DNA of 38,519 bases from Myxococcales bacterium (GTDB taxonomy: Bacteria > Myxococcota_A > Polyangia > JAAYKL01), in the NCBI GenBank assembly GCA_012522445.1, contig JAAYKL010000005.1, positions 1-38,519 of the forward strand, in the 5' to 3' direction. Numbering within the stretch: position 1 is the stretch's first letter; the number at the start of each line of letters is the position of its first letter. Below the pieces are notes generated by a model. It did not search any database and had not been told where the DNA came from. It worked only from the letters and a program-made list of their open reading frames with translations. A program made the translations under genes and the position numbers. Shown piece after piece: positions 15,258 through 24,259 of the stretch.

Positions 15258-16244
15258 TTAAAACGCAGCGCTGAGCGCCTTGAGCTGTGCCTGCACCAAG
15301 GACTTCGGGGGAGCGGGGTCCTGGTCTTTGAGCACGCCAAGGACGCGCGTTCCCTTGGCCGCGATGGCGAGGATGTCGTGTTCGGTCATGTCACTGGCGC
15401 TGAGGGCGCTCGCCATGGCGCGGGCCGCGGCTTCGTCGGGGGCTTCGGAGGTGACGAAGAGCTGCCAGGTGTGTTCGTCTTCGCCCTGGTAGCGCGCGGT
15501 GAAGCCGTCTCGCAGCGCTTTGATGTCGTTGATGTGTTGGGGATGCCACACGGCGCTGCGCCCCAGCATGTGGTCTTGGGGCAATTGCTGCACCGCGGCG
15601 GGCAGGGCGGCCTCGCCTGGAATTCGGTTCAAAATGGTTTCGGCCATGGGCGGCAAGAGGGCGTCTCCGGCCTCGGCGATGGACTCCGGGGTAGCGTCGG
15701 CGGCTTCGTCGAGCAAGGTGAGGTGCACGAGATATGCGTCCTTCCACACCAAGAGATCGCCGTCCCCCATGATGCCGAAAGGCCGCAGGGCTTCGGGGAG
15801 GCGATCGCCGGCGCCAGATGGATCGGCCATGTTTTCGAGGTAGCGCGACAAGCGGCCAAAGGCGCCCAAGGGCGAGCCCATGTGGTACACCTCGGCGGTT
15901 ACGGTGCGCGGGTCGCCCGGCATGCGGTAGTCCGCGGTGGCGATGCGGGTGAAGCCGTAGGCGACGAAGACCTCGGCGCCGCCGTTGATGAGGTCGTAGA
16001 GATTGTCGGCGTCGAAGTAGCGCAGATCGGCGGTTAGGGCCCATTTGCCGATGCGCGGCAGGAGCATTTTTCCGGGGCCCTCGAATGTGGCGGCATCGGG
16101 ATTGAAGCCTTCTTCTTGGGCGGGGAGCGCGGGGCTCGGCGCAGGTTTTGACGTTGCGGCGGCGGGATCCGACGTGCGCTTGCAGGCCAAGGGGCTGAGC
16201 AGCAGCAAGCTGATTAGGGCGATACCAAGGGTGCGAAATGGCAT
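15258..16244 (-). CDS. Predicted lipoprotein, DUF6599-like
   Basis: 328 residues from ATG 16244, which has a strong binding site (GGGAGG) upstream; the frame continues to 16301 without support. A signal peptide (TLGIALISLLLLSPLAC) ends in an atypical lipobox (Pro at -3). Lys is at +2 after the Cys. The mature protein has the segment DADNLYDLINGGAEVFVAYG followed by YRMPG and EVYHMGSPLGAFG. I associate this with a family of periplasmic proteins of unknown function found in Acidobacteria and Deltaproteobacteria (I believe DUF6599, from memory). It stands alone, convergent with metG and divergent from the pilin operon. Confidence 0.78.
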   Translation of the reverse strand: MPFRTLGIALISLLLLSPLACKRTSDPAAATSKPAPSPALPAQEEGFNPDAATFEGPGKMLLPRIGKWALTADLRYFDADNLYDLINGGAEVFVAYGFTRIATADYRMPGDPRTVTAEVYHMGSPLGAFGRLSRYLENMADPSGAGDRLPEALRPFGIMGDGDLLVWKDAYLVHLTLLDEAADATPESIAEAGDALLPPMAETILNRIPGEAALPAAVQQLPQDHMLGRSAVWHPQHINDIKALRDGFTARYQGEDEHTWQLFVTSEAPDEAAARAMASALSASDMTEHDILAIAAKGTRVLGVLKDQDPAPPKSLVQAQLKALSAAF

Positions 16245-16471
16245 GGAGAACCTCCCGGTTTGGCGCAGGGCCAAGTGTGCAAAGTTTTCATAGTCGTGCA
16301 AAACGTATCGACTAACGCAAGCGAAAAAAAGCGTGTTTGGCGCCGATTGTACAGCCCAAAGAGACCCAAACGCGATCAGAGTCTTTTTAACCAGTTGAAT
16401 TTATTGATGTTTTGATGGATTGATTGTGAAGGGTGTCGGCGTGTGGGTGGCGCACCGGTCGCCGTGTTTCG

Positions 16472-16487
16472 GGGCATGGCGTTTGCA
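16472..16487 (+). promoter_or_regulatory. Sigma-54 (-24/-12) promoter of the minor pilin operon
   Basis: GGGCATG (16472-16478), four bases, then TTGCA (16483-16487) match the sigma-54 consensus TGGCACG-N4-TTGCA at all but two positions. The invariant GG (16473-16474) and GC (16485-16486) are 10 bases apart as required. Initiation near 16498 leaves room for the binding site GAGAGGAG (16516-16523) and the GTG at 16530. Pilin genes in Deltaproteobacteria and Pseudomonas are commonly sigma-54/PilR-dependent. An AT-rich stretch (about 16380-16430) upstream could favour bending. Confidence 0.75.
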
Positions 16488-16529
16488 TACACTAAAGAAG
16501 ACGATATGTCGCAAAGAGAGGAGTACCCC

Positions 16530-17282
16530 GTGACATCCTTCCGAGCCCCCCGCGGCTTTACGCTGCTTGAACTGATGGCGGTCTTGGCGGTCATCGCCAT
16601 TTTGGCGGCCATCACCGTGCCCAAATTGTATGGCGTCAACGACCGAAACCGCCTCATCGAAATGACCGGCGACATTGAGAGCGTGGCCGCTCACGTGCGC
16701 GCCTTAGCCATGAAGACCAGCCGCGCGGCGGTGATGGAGTTCAGCGGCAATCACATTTGGATCAACCGTCTCGAAGGCGCTGCGTGCACCGCGGACTTTG
16801 CGGAGCGCTGCGTGCAAAACATGGGCATCGACAAAGACGCCGACGGCACCAACGTCCTCGAAGTAGACGAACCCATTTATCTTTCGGCGGGCGTAACCAT
16901 CTGTGATGTGCGCGTGGCCACCCAGCAAGCTGACGGCACCTGTCTGTCCACGCTGCCCATTGCACCGGGGGATGACTTCGCGTTTTGCTATGCGGGCAAT
17001 GGCGAGCTCTGGATTCGCCGCACGGCGGACACCGCTGCGGTGTGTACTGGTTCGGGGAGCCCAGCCAACGCGGCCTGGGAGAAGGCCTGTGTGCCCTGGG
17101 CGGGTGTCGCGGCCCCCACCGCCGCGCAGCAGTTTTCCGGTGCGGTCATTCGCCTCAACCGCTTCACGGGCGCTGTGGGCGCTTGCCCATTGGGTAGCGA
17201 CGCCACGGGAGATGTACTGGATGTCGCTCGCGCCGTGCACCTCCCGGCGGGCGGACACCCGTTTTCCAAGGTGGAACCATGA
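16530..17282 (+). CDS. Type IV pilus minor pilin, FimT/GspH-like
   Basis: The start is GTG 16530: GAGAGGAG lies six bases upstream, and ATG 16506 would be too close to the predicted transcription start. The class III leader (MTSFRAPRG) is cut by prepilin peptidase before FTLLELMAVLAVIAILAA, with Glu at +5 of the mature protein. The hydrophobic helix is followed by a globular domain with several cysteines that may form disulfides. At 250 residues it is longer than FimU/FimT. It heads the operon and probably forms part of the pilus-tip priming complex with the next four products. Its stop overlaps the next ATG (ATGA). Confidence 0.88.
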   Translation: MTSFRAPRGFTLLELMAVLAVIAILAAITVPKLYGVNDRNRLIEMTGDIESVAAHVRALAMKTSRAAVMEFSGNHIWINRLEGAACTADFAERCVQNMGIDKDADGTNVLEVDEPIYLSAGVTICDVRVATQQADGTCLSTLPIAPGDDFAFCYAGNGELWIRRTADTAAVCTGSGSPANAAWEKACVPWAGVAAPTAAQQFSGAVIRLNRFTGAVGACPLGSDATGDVLDVARAVHLPAGGHPFSKVEP

Positions 17283-17929
17283 GACACAGGACGAAGAACA
17301 CACACGGTACACGCGATGCGCGCCGCGGCTTTACGCTGGTAGAGGTCATGGTGGCGATGATCGTTTTTGCCATTGCGTTGATGGGGCTCGTGGCGCTGCA
17401 AAAGGTTTCGATCACCGCAGCGGGCTCGGGACGAGACCACACAGTGGCAGCCAACTTAGCGCGCTATGCCATCACTTGGTTGCAAAACGAAGCGGCCCAT
17501 TACGCCAAGACCGAAGGCGATATCAACTTCAACGACGTCGACTATCCGCTGTTGTATGGCGGGCTCGACGCCAACGTGGGCTCCTATGTGTTGCTCGATG
17601 CCAACACGCCGACCTTTCGCTTCGACGAGTACTTGGGGCACAGCGCGCTGGAGATGTACGAAGATGTCGACTCAGCGATGTACTGCGTTCACTACAAGCT
17701 GGAGCAGTTCCAGTCCTACCAAGTCGACACCGAGACCGCGACGCCTTACGTGCCCGATCTGTACAAGATCAGCGTGCGGGTGACGTGGCCCAAGCCCAAG
17801 TCCTATCTCACCGAGGGGCTCGACTGGACCGATTGCAGTCAGCGCACCGCAGAACCGAACCTCAGCGATTTTAACGCGCTCGAACTTTCCGGGGTCATCA
17901 CGCGCGAATTTGCGAGCAAAGTGCATTGA
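17279..17929 (+). CDS. pilV: Type IV pilus minor pilin, PilV-like
   Basis: 216 residues. A basic leader ends at RRG, followed by the mature helix FTLVEVMVAMIVFAIALMGL with Glu at +5. The FxLVEVxVAxxVxxxxLLG pattern is typical of PilV/GspI-type minor pilins. The globular part is acidic with few recognisable motifs (WPKPKSY and two cysteines). It overlaps the preceding gene by four bases and is followed after 11 bases by the PilW-like gene. In Pseudomonas the order fimU-pilV-pilW-pilX-pilY1 is the same, which strengthens the name. Confidence 0.87.
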   Translation: MRHRTKNTHGTRDARRGFTLVEVMVAMIVFAIALMGLVALQKVSITAAGSGRDHTVAANLARYAITWLQNEAAHYAKTEGDINFNDVDYPLLYGGLDANVGSYVLLDANTPTFRFDEYLGHSALEMYEDVDSAMYCVHYKLEQFQSYQVDTETATPYVPDLYKISVRVTWPKPKSYLTEGLDWTDCSQRTAEPNLSDFNALELSGVITREFASKVH

Positions 17930-17940
17930 AGGAGCTTGGC

Positions 17941-19191
17941 ATGCAGCATTTTTCAACACATCGGCAGCGCGGCTTCACCATGGTGGAGCTCATGGTGGCG
18001 TTGCTCATCGGCCTCGTGCTCGTGATGATGTTGGTGATGATCACCCGCACCATGGCCAGCGAGGCCACGAACCAGCAGATGGTGGTCGAGGCCAACCAAC
18101 GGGCACGCACGGGGATGCACATCTTAAAAAACGACTTGATGCGCGCGGGTATGTTCGTCTCTCCGTCGCCCCGCATCGATCCCGACTCCTTGTTGTCACA
18201 CGCCGAGGGGGCGGCTCCGGCGGGCTATTACCGCAACGCGGTGGTGCACTTGAACCCCGGCGCCACGACCCCGGACGCCTTTGTGTTGGTGGGCAACTTT
18301 ATCGGCAACCAAACCTACCAGGCGGTGATTGAAGAGGCCGATGGCAAGGTCACCATCGAGCATCAGTTTGCCGCGGGACAGTGCGAACGCGAGTTCAACC
18401 CCAGTTATGCCTTTGCTCATTTGATCAACGCCCAGGGGCAAACACAAGAAGCCAAAATTTCGGACGTCACCGAAAACTGCAGCGGCGGGGTGTGCGAGTG
18501 CGAAATAGACTTGGCCTCCGGTGAATTGATCGAGGGCGCCTTTTCGGAGCGCATCATCAAGATCGCCGCCAATCAGGCTGCGCTGTACCGGGTGGACACC
18601 GTGGGGGATCGCGGCGTGCTCATGCGCTACCTGGTCAACTATGACGGCAGCGCGGCGGGCGACGAGGGATGCACCGACATTTTAAACGACGCGGCAGATT
18701 TGAACCCGGGCACCGCCATGGTCATCGCCGATTACGTCAGCGATTTTCAAATTTGGTTTCGCACGGTGGAAGCGGACACCAGCAATGTGATCGCCATCGC
18801 CAAGCAGCACTCCGTCGACAGCCTGACAAACAGCGCGTCGACGTTTCGCCCCAATGCGAGCAATGTCATTGTCGGCAACGCCACGCCAGCATCCGCCACC
18901 ACGGTGTACCACCTGACGTGCCCCAGCACCACGGGGCCGTCCGTGGGCTTCGGTCCGGAACACGTGCGATCGGCGGTGATTCAATTGTCGGTGCGCACCG
19001 AGCGAACCGATCAGCAACTGCGCTTGCTAGATGAGCAATTCGAGGAGGGCAACATGGCCTTTGCCGCGGCCAAGGCGCCCTCTGGCGATGTCGGTGCTTA
19101 CAAAGTGCGCACATTGATGGTCGAGGTGCCGATGCCCAATTTGGCTGCATCCATGGCGCGCTTTCAAAACAACATCCCCACTGTGTTTTAA
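17941..19191 (+). CDS. pilW: Type IV pilus minor pilin, PilW-like
   Basis: 416 residues from ATG 17941, with AAGGAG upstream. The leader ends RQRG, and the mature helix FTMVELMVALLIGLVLVMML has Glu at +5. The following NQQMVVEANQRARTGMHILKNDLMRAGMF segment is characteristic of PilW/GspJ-type pilins. The globular domain has cysteines (CSGGVCECEID, plus GQCERE). It is expected to be inserted in the inner membrane and assembled with the other minor pilins to start pilus growth and to carry PilY1 at the tip. Confidence 0.88.
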   Translation: MQHFSTHRQRGFTMVELMVALLIGLVLVMMLVMITRTMASEATNQQMVVEANQRARTGMHILKNDLMRAGMFVSPSPRIDPDSLLSHAEGAAPAGYYRNAVVHLNPGATTPDAFVLVGNFIGNQTYQAVIEEADGKVTIEHQFAAGQCEREFNPSYAFAHLINAQGQTQEAKISDVTENCSGGVCECEIDLASGELIEGAFSERIIKIAANQAALYRVDTVGDRGVLMRYLVNYDGSAAGDEGCTDILNDAADLNPGTAMVIADYVSDFQIWFRTVEADTSNVIAIAKQHSVDSLTNSASTFRPNASNVIVGNATPASATTVYHLTCPSTTGPSVGFGPEHVRSAVIQLSVRTERTDQQLRLLDEQFEEGNMAFAAAKAPSGDVGAYKVRTLMVEVPMPNLAASMARFQNNIPTVF

Positions 19192-19202
19192 AGGAAACGG
19201 GC

Positions 19203-19871
19203 ATGAAACAACTGCAAACAACGACGCGAAAACACCAACCGGAACAGCGCGGATTCGCCCTGATCATCGTGGTGATGCTGGTGATGATGTTCACCGGTTT
19301 GGGCCTGTTGGCCATGCGGCATGCGCGCCAGGAAATGCGCACCAAGGGGGCCTACTTCGATTTCAGCCAAGCCGCTCTGCTGGTGGAGAGCGCCCTGGCC
19401 ATGGCCGCCGCAGACCTGCGTATCTCTTCGGATTACTACGAGATGGAGTTTTCGTTTGGCGGCAACGCCATGGACAGCGCTCCTGAGAACGTGGACATCT
19501 GGACGACGCGCTATGCCATCCCGCTAAACCAGGAGAACTTTGCCGAGGCGGCCTCGGTGGTGGACAGCGTGTGCGGTAGCGCCCCCACTGACGGTTGTGT
19601 CCCCTTGCTCTCTTCGCCCTTTGGCGGTGAACAGCAATTCGGCGCGGAGTTTTACACCACCGTCACCTACGATGCGCCAGTGGTGGGGCCCTGTCCGCCG
19701 GGCTATTCATGCTTCGAAGAACAAAACTACGGTTGGTACATTTTCGGCGTGCGCGCCACCGCGCGATACGGACCGCCGTCGCAATACTTGTCGCACAAAT
19801 TTGTCGAGGCCGGGCGCGCCTCGGGCTACGGTCAATTCACCATCGGCCCCATCGGCGCTTACGGGAAATAG
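19203..19871 (+). CDS. pilX: Type IV pilus minor pilin, PilX-like
   Basis: 222 residues. The binding site AAAGGAAA lies before ATG 19203. The leader ends EQRG, and the mature helix starts FALIIVVMLVMMFTGLGLLA. Position +5 is Ile rather than the usual Glu. This matches PilX and the secretion pseudopilin GspK, which lack Glu5 and act at the tip of the fibre. Cysteines in VCGSAPTDGCVP and PCPPGYSCFEE may pair. It lies 11 bases before the PilY1-type gene. Confidence 0.85.
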   Translation: MKQLQTTTRKHQPEQRGFALIIVVMLVMMFTGLGLLAMRHARQEMRTKGAYFDFSQAALLVESALAMAAADLRISSDYYEMEFSFGGNAMDSAPENVDIWTTRYAIPLNQENFAEAASVVDSVCGSAPTDGCVPLLSSPFGGEQQFGAEFYTTVTYDAPVVGPCPPGYSCFEEQNYGWYIFGVRATARYGPPSQYLSHKFVEAGRASGYGQFTIGPIGAYGK

Positions 19872-19882
19872 GAGAAGGTGCC

Positions 19883-22800
19883 ATGAAAACCAACGCAACA
19901 ATTCACTGGATGGTCACTGTGGCGGCATTGCTCGTCGCTGCGGCACCGTTCTCTGCGTCCCACGCTGCCATTACGGGGCAGCGCATCAACCCCAACGTGT
20001 TGCTGCTCATCGACACGGGACGCGCCATGGACTGGGTGGAGACAGCCAACATCAACGACAATGCCGCGGACCGCGAGGACGCCACGATCGCAGCCTGTCG
20101 CGATATGAACAAGTTGAACCCCACCATCAACAAGGTGACGCCCTGGATGCAGGTGCTCGACGCGTTCTTGGGCACCATCCCCAGCTCTCCCAACAACTAC
20201 CACTGCTTTTACGAAAACCCCGTTCTGCGGCCGGCCATTAAGAGCACCACGATTACGGGAAACATGTCCGACAACACCCGCGAGTACTGGCAGTTCTCCT
20301 CTGCGCCACACTTTCGCGCCGTCAACTGTTACGATCCCCGCGAGCCCGCCAACCGCGGCGACTGGAACGAAACTTACGGCCAGTGCATTGGCAGCGACAC
20401 CGAGATTGTGGGCATCCCGCACATGATTATGCCGGACGGCTCTTGGTGTCAGCGCTTCGTGGACGGCAAGGACAACTACTTGCCCCCGGTGAAGAGCGGC
20501 GACAAGCCCATCTGCTTCAACTTGCATCCCAAGGCCCTGCCGCGTCCCGCAGACGGCATCTTGGAGCGCTATCGCTCCTTGGCGCGCTTTGGTATCGCCA
20601 CCTTCGACAACTTGCCCGCACCAGCCTACATGGACCTGCCCGGCTTCCCCAGCAATGTCGATCCCTGGGAGGGCATGTGGGACTATGGCCCCAACCGCAA
20701 CTGGTACATCCTCAAGTACAAAGAGGGCGGCACATCGGCGGCCACGCGGTGGTGGAATGCGGGGATCCGCGGCGACTATCCCGGCGCTGTGGGGCGCTTG
20801 ATTCGCATCTCCGACGACTTCGAAAATACCAACCAATTGGTGCGCGAAGTGCTCGACACCGTGGAGCCCAACAACTGCTCCTTCGACGCGGCCATGATGG
20901 ATGACGTGGGGCACTACTTCTACGATTCTCTGGAGGCGCGACCCGCTTACAACAAGGGGTCCGATCTCTATTTTAACTGCCGCCCCAAGGTGGTGTTCTT
21001 CATCACCGACGGCGTCTCCCCCGATGCCGTGGAGTTTCCGCAAAACTACTGCGACCCCAATCCACCGCCGCCACCGTGGGTCGCGTCTGATCCCGCGGAG
21101 GTTTACGACTGTCCATTCAACTCTGCGTTTACCGAGACCAATGAGCTGTTTCATGTCGTGAAAGAGCTGCGCATGTCCTCGCTCGAAGCAGAGCCGATCT
21201 ACCTCGTGGTTATCGGGCTCAACGTCGACAAGAAAGAACTCGGCTCCAATCCGTGTCGCACCGGGACCCCCGAATGGAAGGTCGACCCTGTGACCGGTCG
21301 GGGCTATTGCAAGCCGCCCGCCGAGGGATGCCTGGCGATGCGAGATTTCACCGAGGCCGAGTGCAATGACGTTTCCTTTGCCCGGCAGTACTTCTTCACA
21401 ACGCGCCAATATTTGAACCGCATGGCCCTGGAGGGATGGCCATCGTTGGGTGCCGCAGGAAATCCGTACGACACCAGCGTTTTTCGGCAACCCCCGTGGC
21501 GTTCTGCCGATGGCATCGAGACTCCCATTTGGGATATCTGCAGCGACGACACCCCCTTGGACAGCAACTGCGGGGGCGAGGACGGCGACGGCGAAGAAGA
21601 CGGCGCGCTGTTTGCGTATTCGGGCACGGAGCTCGCGCAGATTATCGACACCATCCTCAGTTCATTGGTTGAAGAAGAGGCGACCGCCACGCGCACAGAG
21701 CTGGCGACCAGCGACATTACGCCGCCAGATGAAGAGGGCAACTTTGCTGTGGGCATCAACGATGTGCAGCAATACGTATTCAACACCGGGTACACAGTGC
21801 GCGGCGGAAAGCCCTGGAAGGGATATCTGTATCGCCAGGGATATGGCTGCGAATTCAACGAGCCCGACGAGGAGAGCGAGCTCTCGGATTCCGGTGGCGC
21901 CAAAGACGATTCACTGTCGGCCTTGCACGACGAAATGACGACGCTGGGAGCTGCCAAGCGCACTCTGTACGCTGTGCGCGACGATGCCCCGGCTGTCACG
22001 AGCTACAACAACGATCCCACCAAGGTGCAGACCGGTTTTGCCGACGATACCTTCTTGGTGGAGCTCTCTATCGCCAACTTCAAAGACTGCGTCTTGGGAG
22101 CGCCATCACCCTTTTGTGCTACGGGAACCGCGTATCTCTCCCAGGTCCTGGATCATCTCTACGGCCGAACCGGAGAGCGCAAGGATCACCTGCTGGCCGA
22201 CATTTACAATTCGTCGCCGGCGATTTTGTCGCCGCCCCGCGAACGCGTACCGCTGTCTTCGTACCAGGAGTTCAAGGTGCAGGAGCACACCCTGGCGGAC
22301 AACGCCACGCGCAAGATGAATATGGAACGCGAGCCCATGCTTTACGTGGGCACCAGCGACAGCGTGCTGCACTCGTTTCACGTCTGGCCCAATACCGACA
22401 AGGTCGAGTCGTGGGGCTTTGTGCCCTCGCCCTTACTCGGCAACATTCACCAGCAATTTCCCGTGCGATGGGACGCGATTCGCAACCCCATCACCGACAC
22501 GGTTGACGGGTACGTAGTGCCGCCGGAGTCCGAGCAAACCGGTGGCTACCAGCACAACTTCGGCGTGGACGGAAGCCCCGTTGCGGCAGATGTCCTGCTG
22601 TACAAAACCGAGGACGCCAACGAGGTCAAGTACTGGCGCTCCCTGGTGGTGGGTGGCTTGGGCAAGGGCGGCTACGGTTACTACGCCCTAGACGTAACCG
22701 AGGGGCCGGCCCTCAAACCCGCCTATCGCTGGGAGCTCTCGCACAACCGCTTTGGCTACAACACCGACGCCACGGCGCAAAGCGCGTTTCAGGAGATGGG

Positions 22801-24259
22801 GCTCGCACTCTCCAAACCGCGCCTTGCTTATCTGTATGTCAACGCCGACAAACCGGGAAGCGCCCAGCCGGTCAAGCACCAGCAAGCAGCGGTGATCTTG
22901 CCGGGCGGCTACATCAGCGATGAAAACGGCGGCGCCTCCACCTCGACCGGCGTGTATGTCGTCACGGCGGCCACAGGAAAACTGCTGCGCTACCTCAAGA
23001 CCACCGTCGAGGACGACTTGTGCGATCCCGATCAGGCGATGCTCAACTCCAACTTGTTCAACTACCACGCTGATGACGACAAAAAGAATTACGTACGCAC
23101 CGCCCAGTTGGTGGGCGAGCCCGTGGTGGTGAACTCGCTGGCGTCGGGAACGGTGTCGACCGAGGCTTTCATCGGCGACGACCGCGGCCGCATTTGGCGC
23201 ATGGACATGTCGAGCACCGATCCGGCAGACTGGTGCCTCGACCTCTATTTCAACACGCTCATCGCCGAGCATTATCCCTACCAAGACTGCATGAACACCA
23301 CCGGCGGGTTAGGGTCTTCGCGATGCTGCGTGCTCAAGGACAACGATGTGCTCAGCTCCTGCACCGAGGGCGAGATCGACATATTCTTGGGTGACGACGA
23401 GTACGCCATCGATGCCTGCACCGGTACCCCCTGTCCCAATGTCGACTATCCCTTCCCGCGGGTGCCCATTTTGTCGGCGCCCACCCTGGTGCAGGACGAG
23501 GAGCGCAACACCGTCCTCCTGTTCGGCACGGGGCAAATCGATGGCCTGGAGACCCTCAACCGACAGCGCGTCTTTTCGCTCACCGTGAAGCCGGAGATCC
23601 AGCACGACGCGGTGAACAAAACCACCACCATGAAACACAAGTCGCCCATCATCAACTGGTGGCTCGGGGAGCCCATCTCGGCGGGCACCTTGCCCTTGGG
23701 ACCGCAGCCCACCGGTAGCGGTTCGTTGGGAGAGATCGAGGCCGCCATGCTCTCCGACAGCCCCACAACCTATGTGAGCGACAGCGACTCGGCGACCTTC
23801 AAGTTCTTCGGGTTGGGCGAGAAGATGCTCGGCCGCATCTCCGTGTTCGATGAAGTCGCGTACTTCACCACTTTCACGCCCCTCGACAAGGATATGTATC
23901 TGGACGCTTGCGAGGCCGGGGGCTCCAAAATCTGGGGCGTCAATTACAACGACCCCACGGACTTTCCGAAGATGCCCGACATCGATGGCTCCGATCCCGA
24001 TGCGCTGGTGGCCTACATCGAGCGGCCTGGCGAGCTCCTCACCGGAGCGCGCATTGTGCGCCGGCCCTCTTGTCAGGGCGCCGAGGGGTTCACGTTGATG
24101 GTGCAAAAGGTGCGCCCCAATGCCGCCACGTCACCGCCGTCGGGCAAGGCGGACAACCAAGCCATGGTGACCTCTGAGTCGGTGCGCATCCAGTCCAGCG
24201 GCGTGGGGTTTGCCCAGGTGGCCATCGATTCATGGGCCCTGGTCTTTGACGGAGAGTGA
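19883..24259 (+). CDS. pilY1: PilY1-like pilus tip adhesin
   Basis: 1458 residues from ATG 19883, with AGGAGAAGG just upstream; a longer upstream frame lies inside pilX and is not real. The signal peptide is about 28 residues, cut after SHA. The N-terminal von Willebrand A-like region has a metal-site strand NVLLLIDTGRAMDW (near residue 40) and VVFFITDG (near 370). The usual DxSxS is altered to DTGRA. The C-terminal part (about 810-1350) is the PilC/PilY1 beta-propeller, with repeated strands such as MLYVGTSDSVLHSFHVW, EAFIGDDRGRIWRMDM and VLLFGTGQIDG. In known systems PilY1 sits at the pilus tip, supports extension and mediates adhesion or surface sensing. The four minor pilin genes directly upstream support this role. 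Confidence 0.92.
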   Translation: MKTNATIHWMVTVAALLVAAAPFSASHAAITGQRINPNVLLLIDTGRAMDWVETANINDNAADREDATIAACRDMNKLNPTINKVTPWMQVLDAFLGTIPSSPNNYHCFYENPVLRPAIKSTTITGNMSDNTREYWQFSSAPHFRAVNCYDPREPANRGDWNETYGQCIGSDTEIVGIPHMIMPDGSWCQRFVDGKDNYLPPVKSGDKPICFNLHPKALPRPADGILERYRSLARFGIATFDNLPAPAYMDLPGFPSNVDPWEGMWDYGPNRNWYILKYKEGGTSAATRWWNAGIRGDYPGAVGRLIRISDDFENTNQLVREVLDTVEPNNCSFDAAMMDDVGHYFYDSLEARPAYNKGSDLYFNCRPKVVFFITDGVSPDAVEFPQNYCDPNPPPPPWVASDPAEVYDCPFNSAFTETNELFHVVKELRMSSLEAEPIYLVVIGLNVDKKELGSNPCRTGTPEWKVDPVTGRGYCKPPAEGCLAMRDFTEAECNDVSFARQYFFTTRQYLNRMALEGWPSLGAAGNPYDTSVFRQPPWRSADGIETPIWDICSDDTPLDSNCGGEDGDGEEDGALFAYSGTELAQIIDTILSSLVEEEATATRTELATSDITPPDEEGNFAVGINDVQQYVFNTGYTVRGGKPWKGYLYRQGYGCEFNEPDEESELSDSGGAKDDSLSALHDEMTTLGAAKRTLYAVRDDAPAVTSYNNDPTKVQTGFADDTFLVELSIANFKDCVLGAPSPFCATGTAYLSQVLDHLYGRTGERKDHLLADIYNSSPAILSPPRERVPLSSYQEFKVQEHTLADNATRKMNMEREPMLYVGTSDSVLHSFHVWPNTDKVESWGFVPSPLLGNIHQQFPVRWDAIRNPITDTVDGYVVPPESEQTGGYQHNFGVDGSPVAADVLLYKTEDANEVKYWRSLVVGGLGKGGYGYYALDVTEGPALKPAYRWELSHNRFGYNTDATAQSAFQEMGLALSKPRLAYLYVNADKPGSAQPVKHQQAAVILPGGYISDENGGASTSTGVYVVTAATGKLLRYLKTTVEDDLCDPDQAMLNSNLFNYHADDDKKNYVRTAQLVGEPVVVNSLASGTVSTEAFIGDDRGRIWRMDMSSTDPADWCLDLYFNTLIAEHYPYQDCMNTTGGLGSSRCCVLKDNDVLSSCTEGEIDIFLGDDEYAIDACTGTPCPNVDYPFPRVPILSAPTLVQDEERNTVLLFGTGQIDGLETLNRQRVFSLTVKPEIQHDAVNKTTTMKHKSPIINWWLGEPISAGTLPLGPQPTGSGSLGEIEAAMLSDSPTTYVSDSDSATFKFFGLGEKMLGRISVFDEVAYFTTFTPLDKDMYLDACEAGGSKIWGVNYNDPTDFPKMPDIDGSDPDALVAYIERPGELLTGARIVRRPSCQGAEGFTLMVQKVRPNAATSPPSGKADNQAMVTSESVRIQSSGVGFAQVAIDSWALVFDGE

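Noticed and set aside
19709..19882. Upstream extension of the PilY1-like reading frame
   Set aside because: It overlaps pilX in another frame; the true start at 19883 has a strong binding site and a signal peptide.
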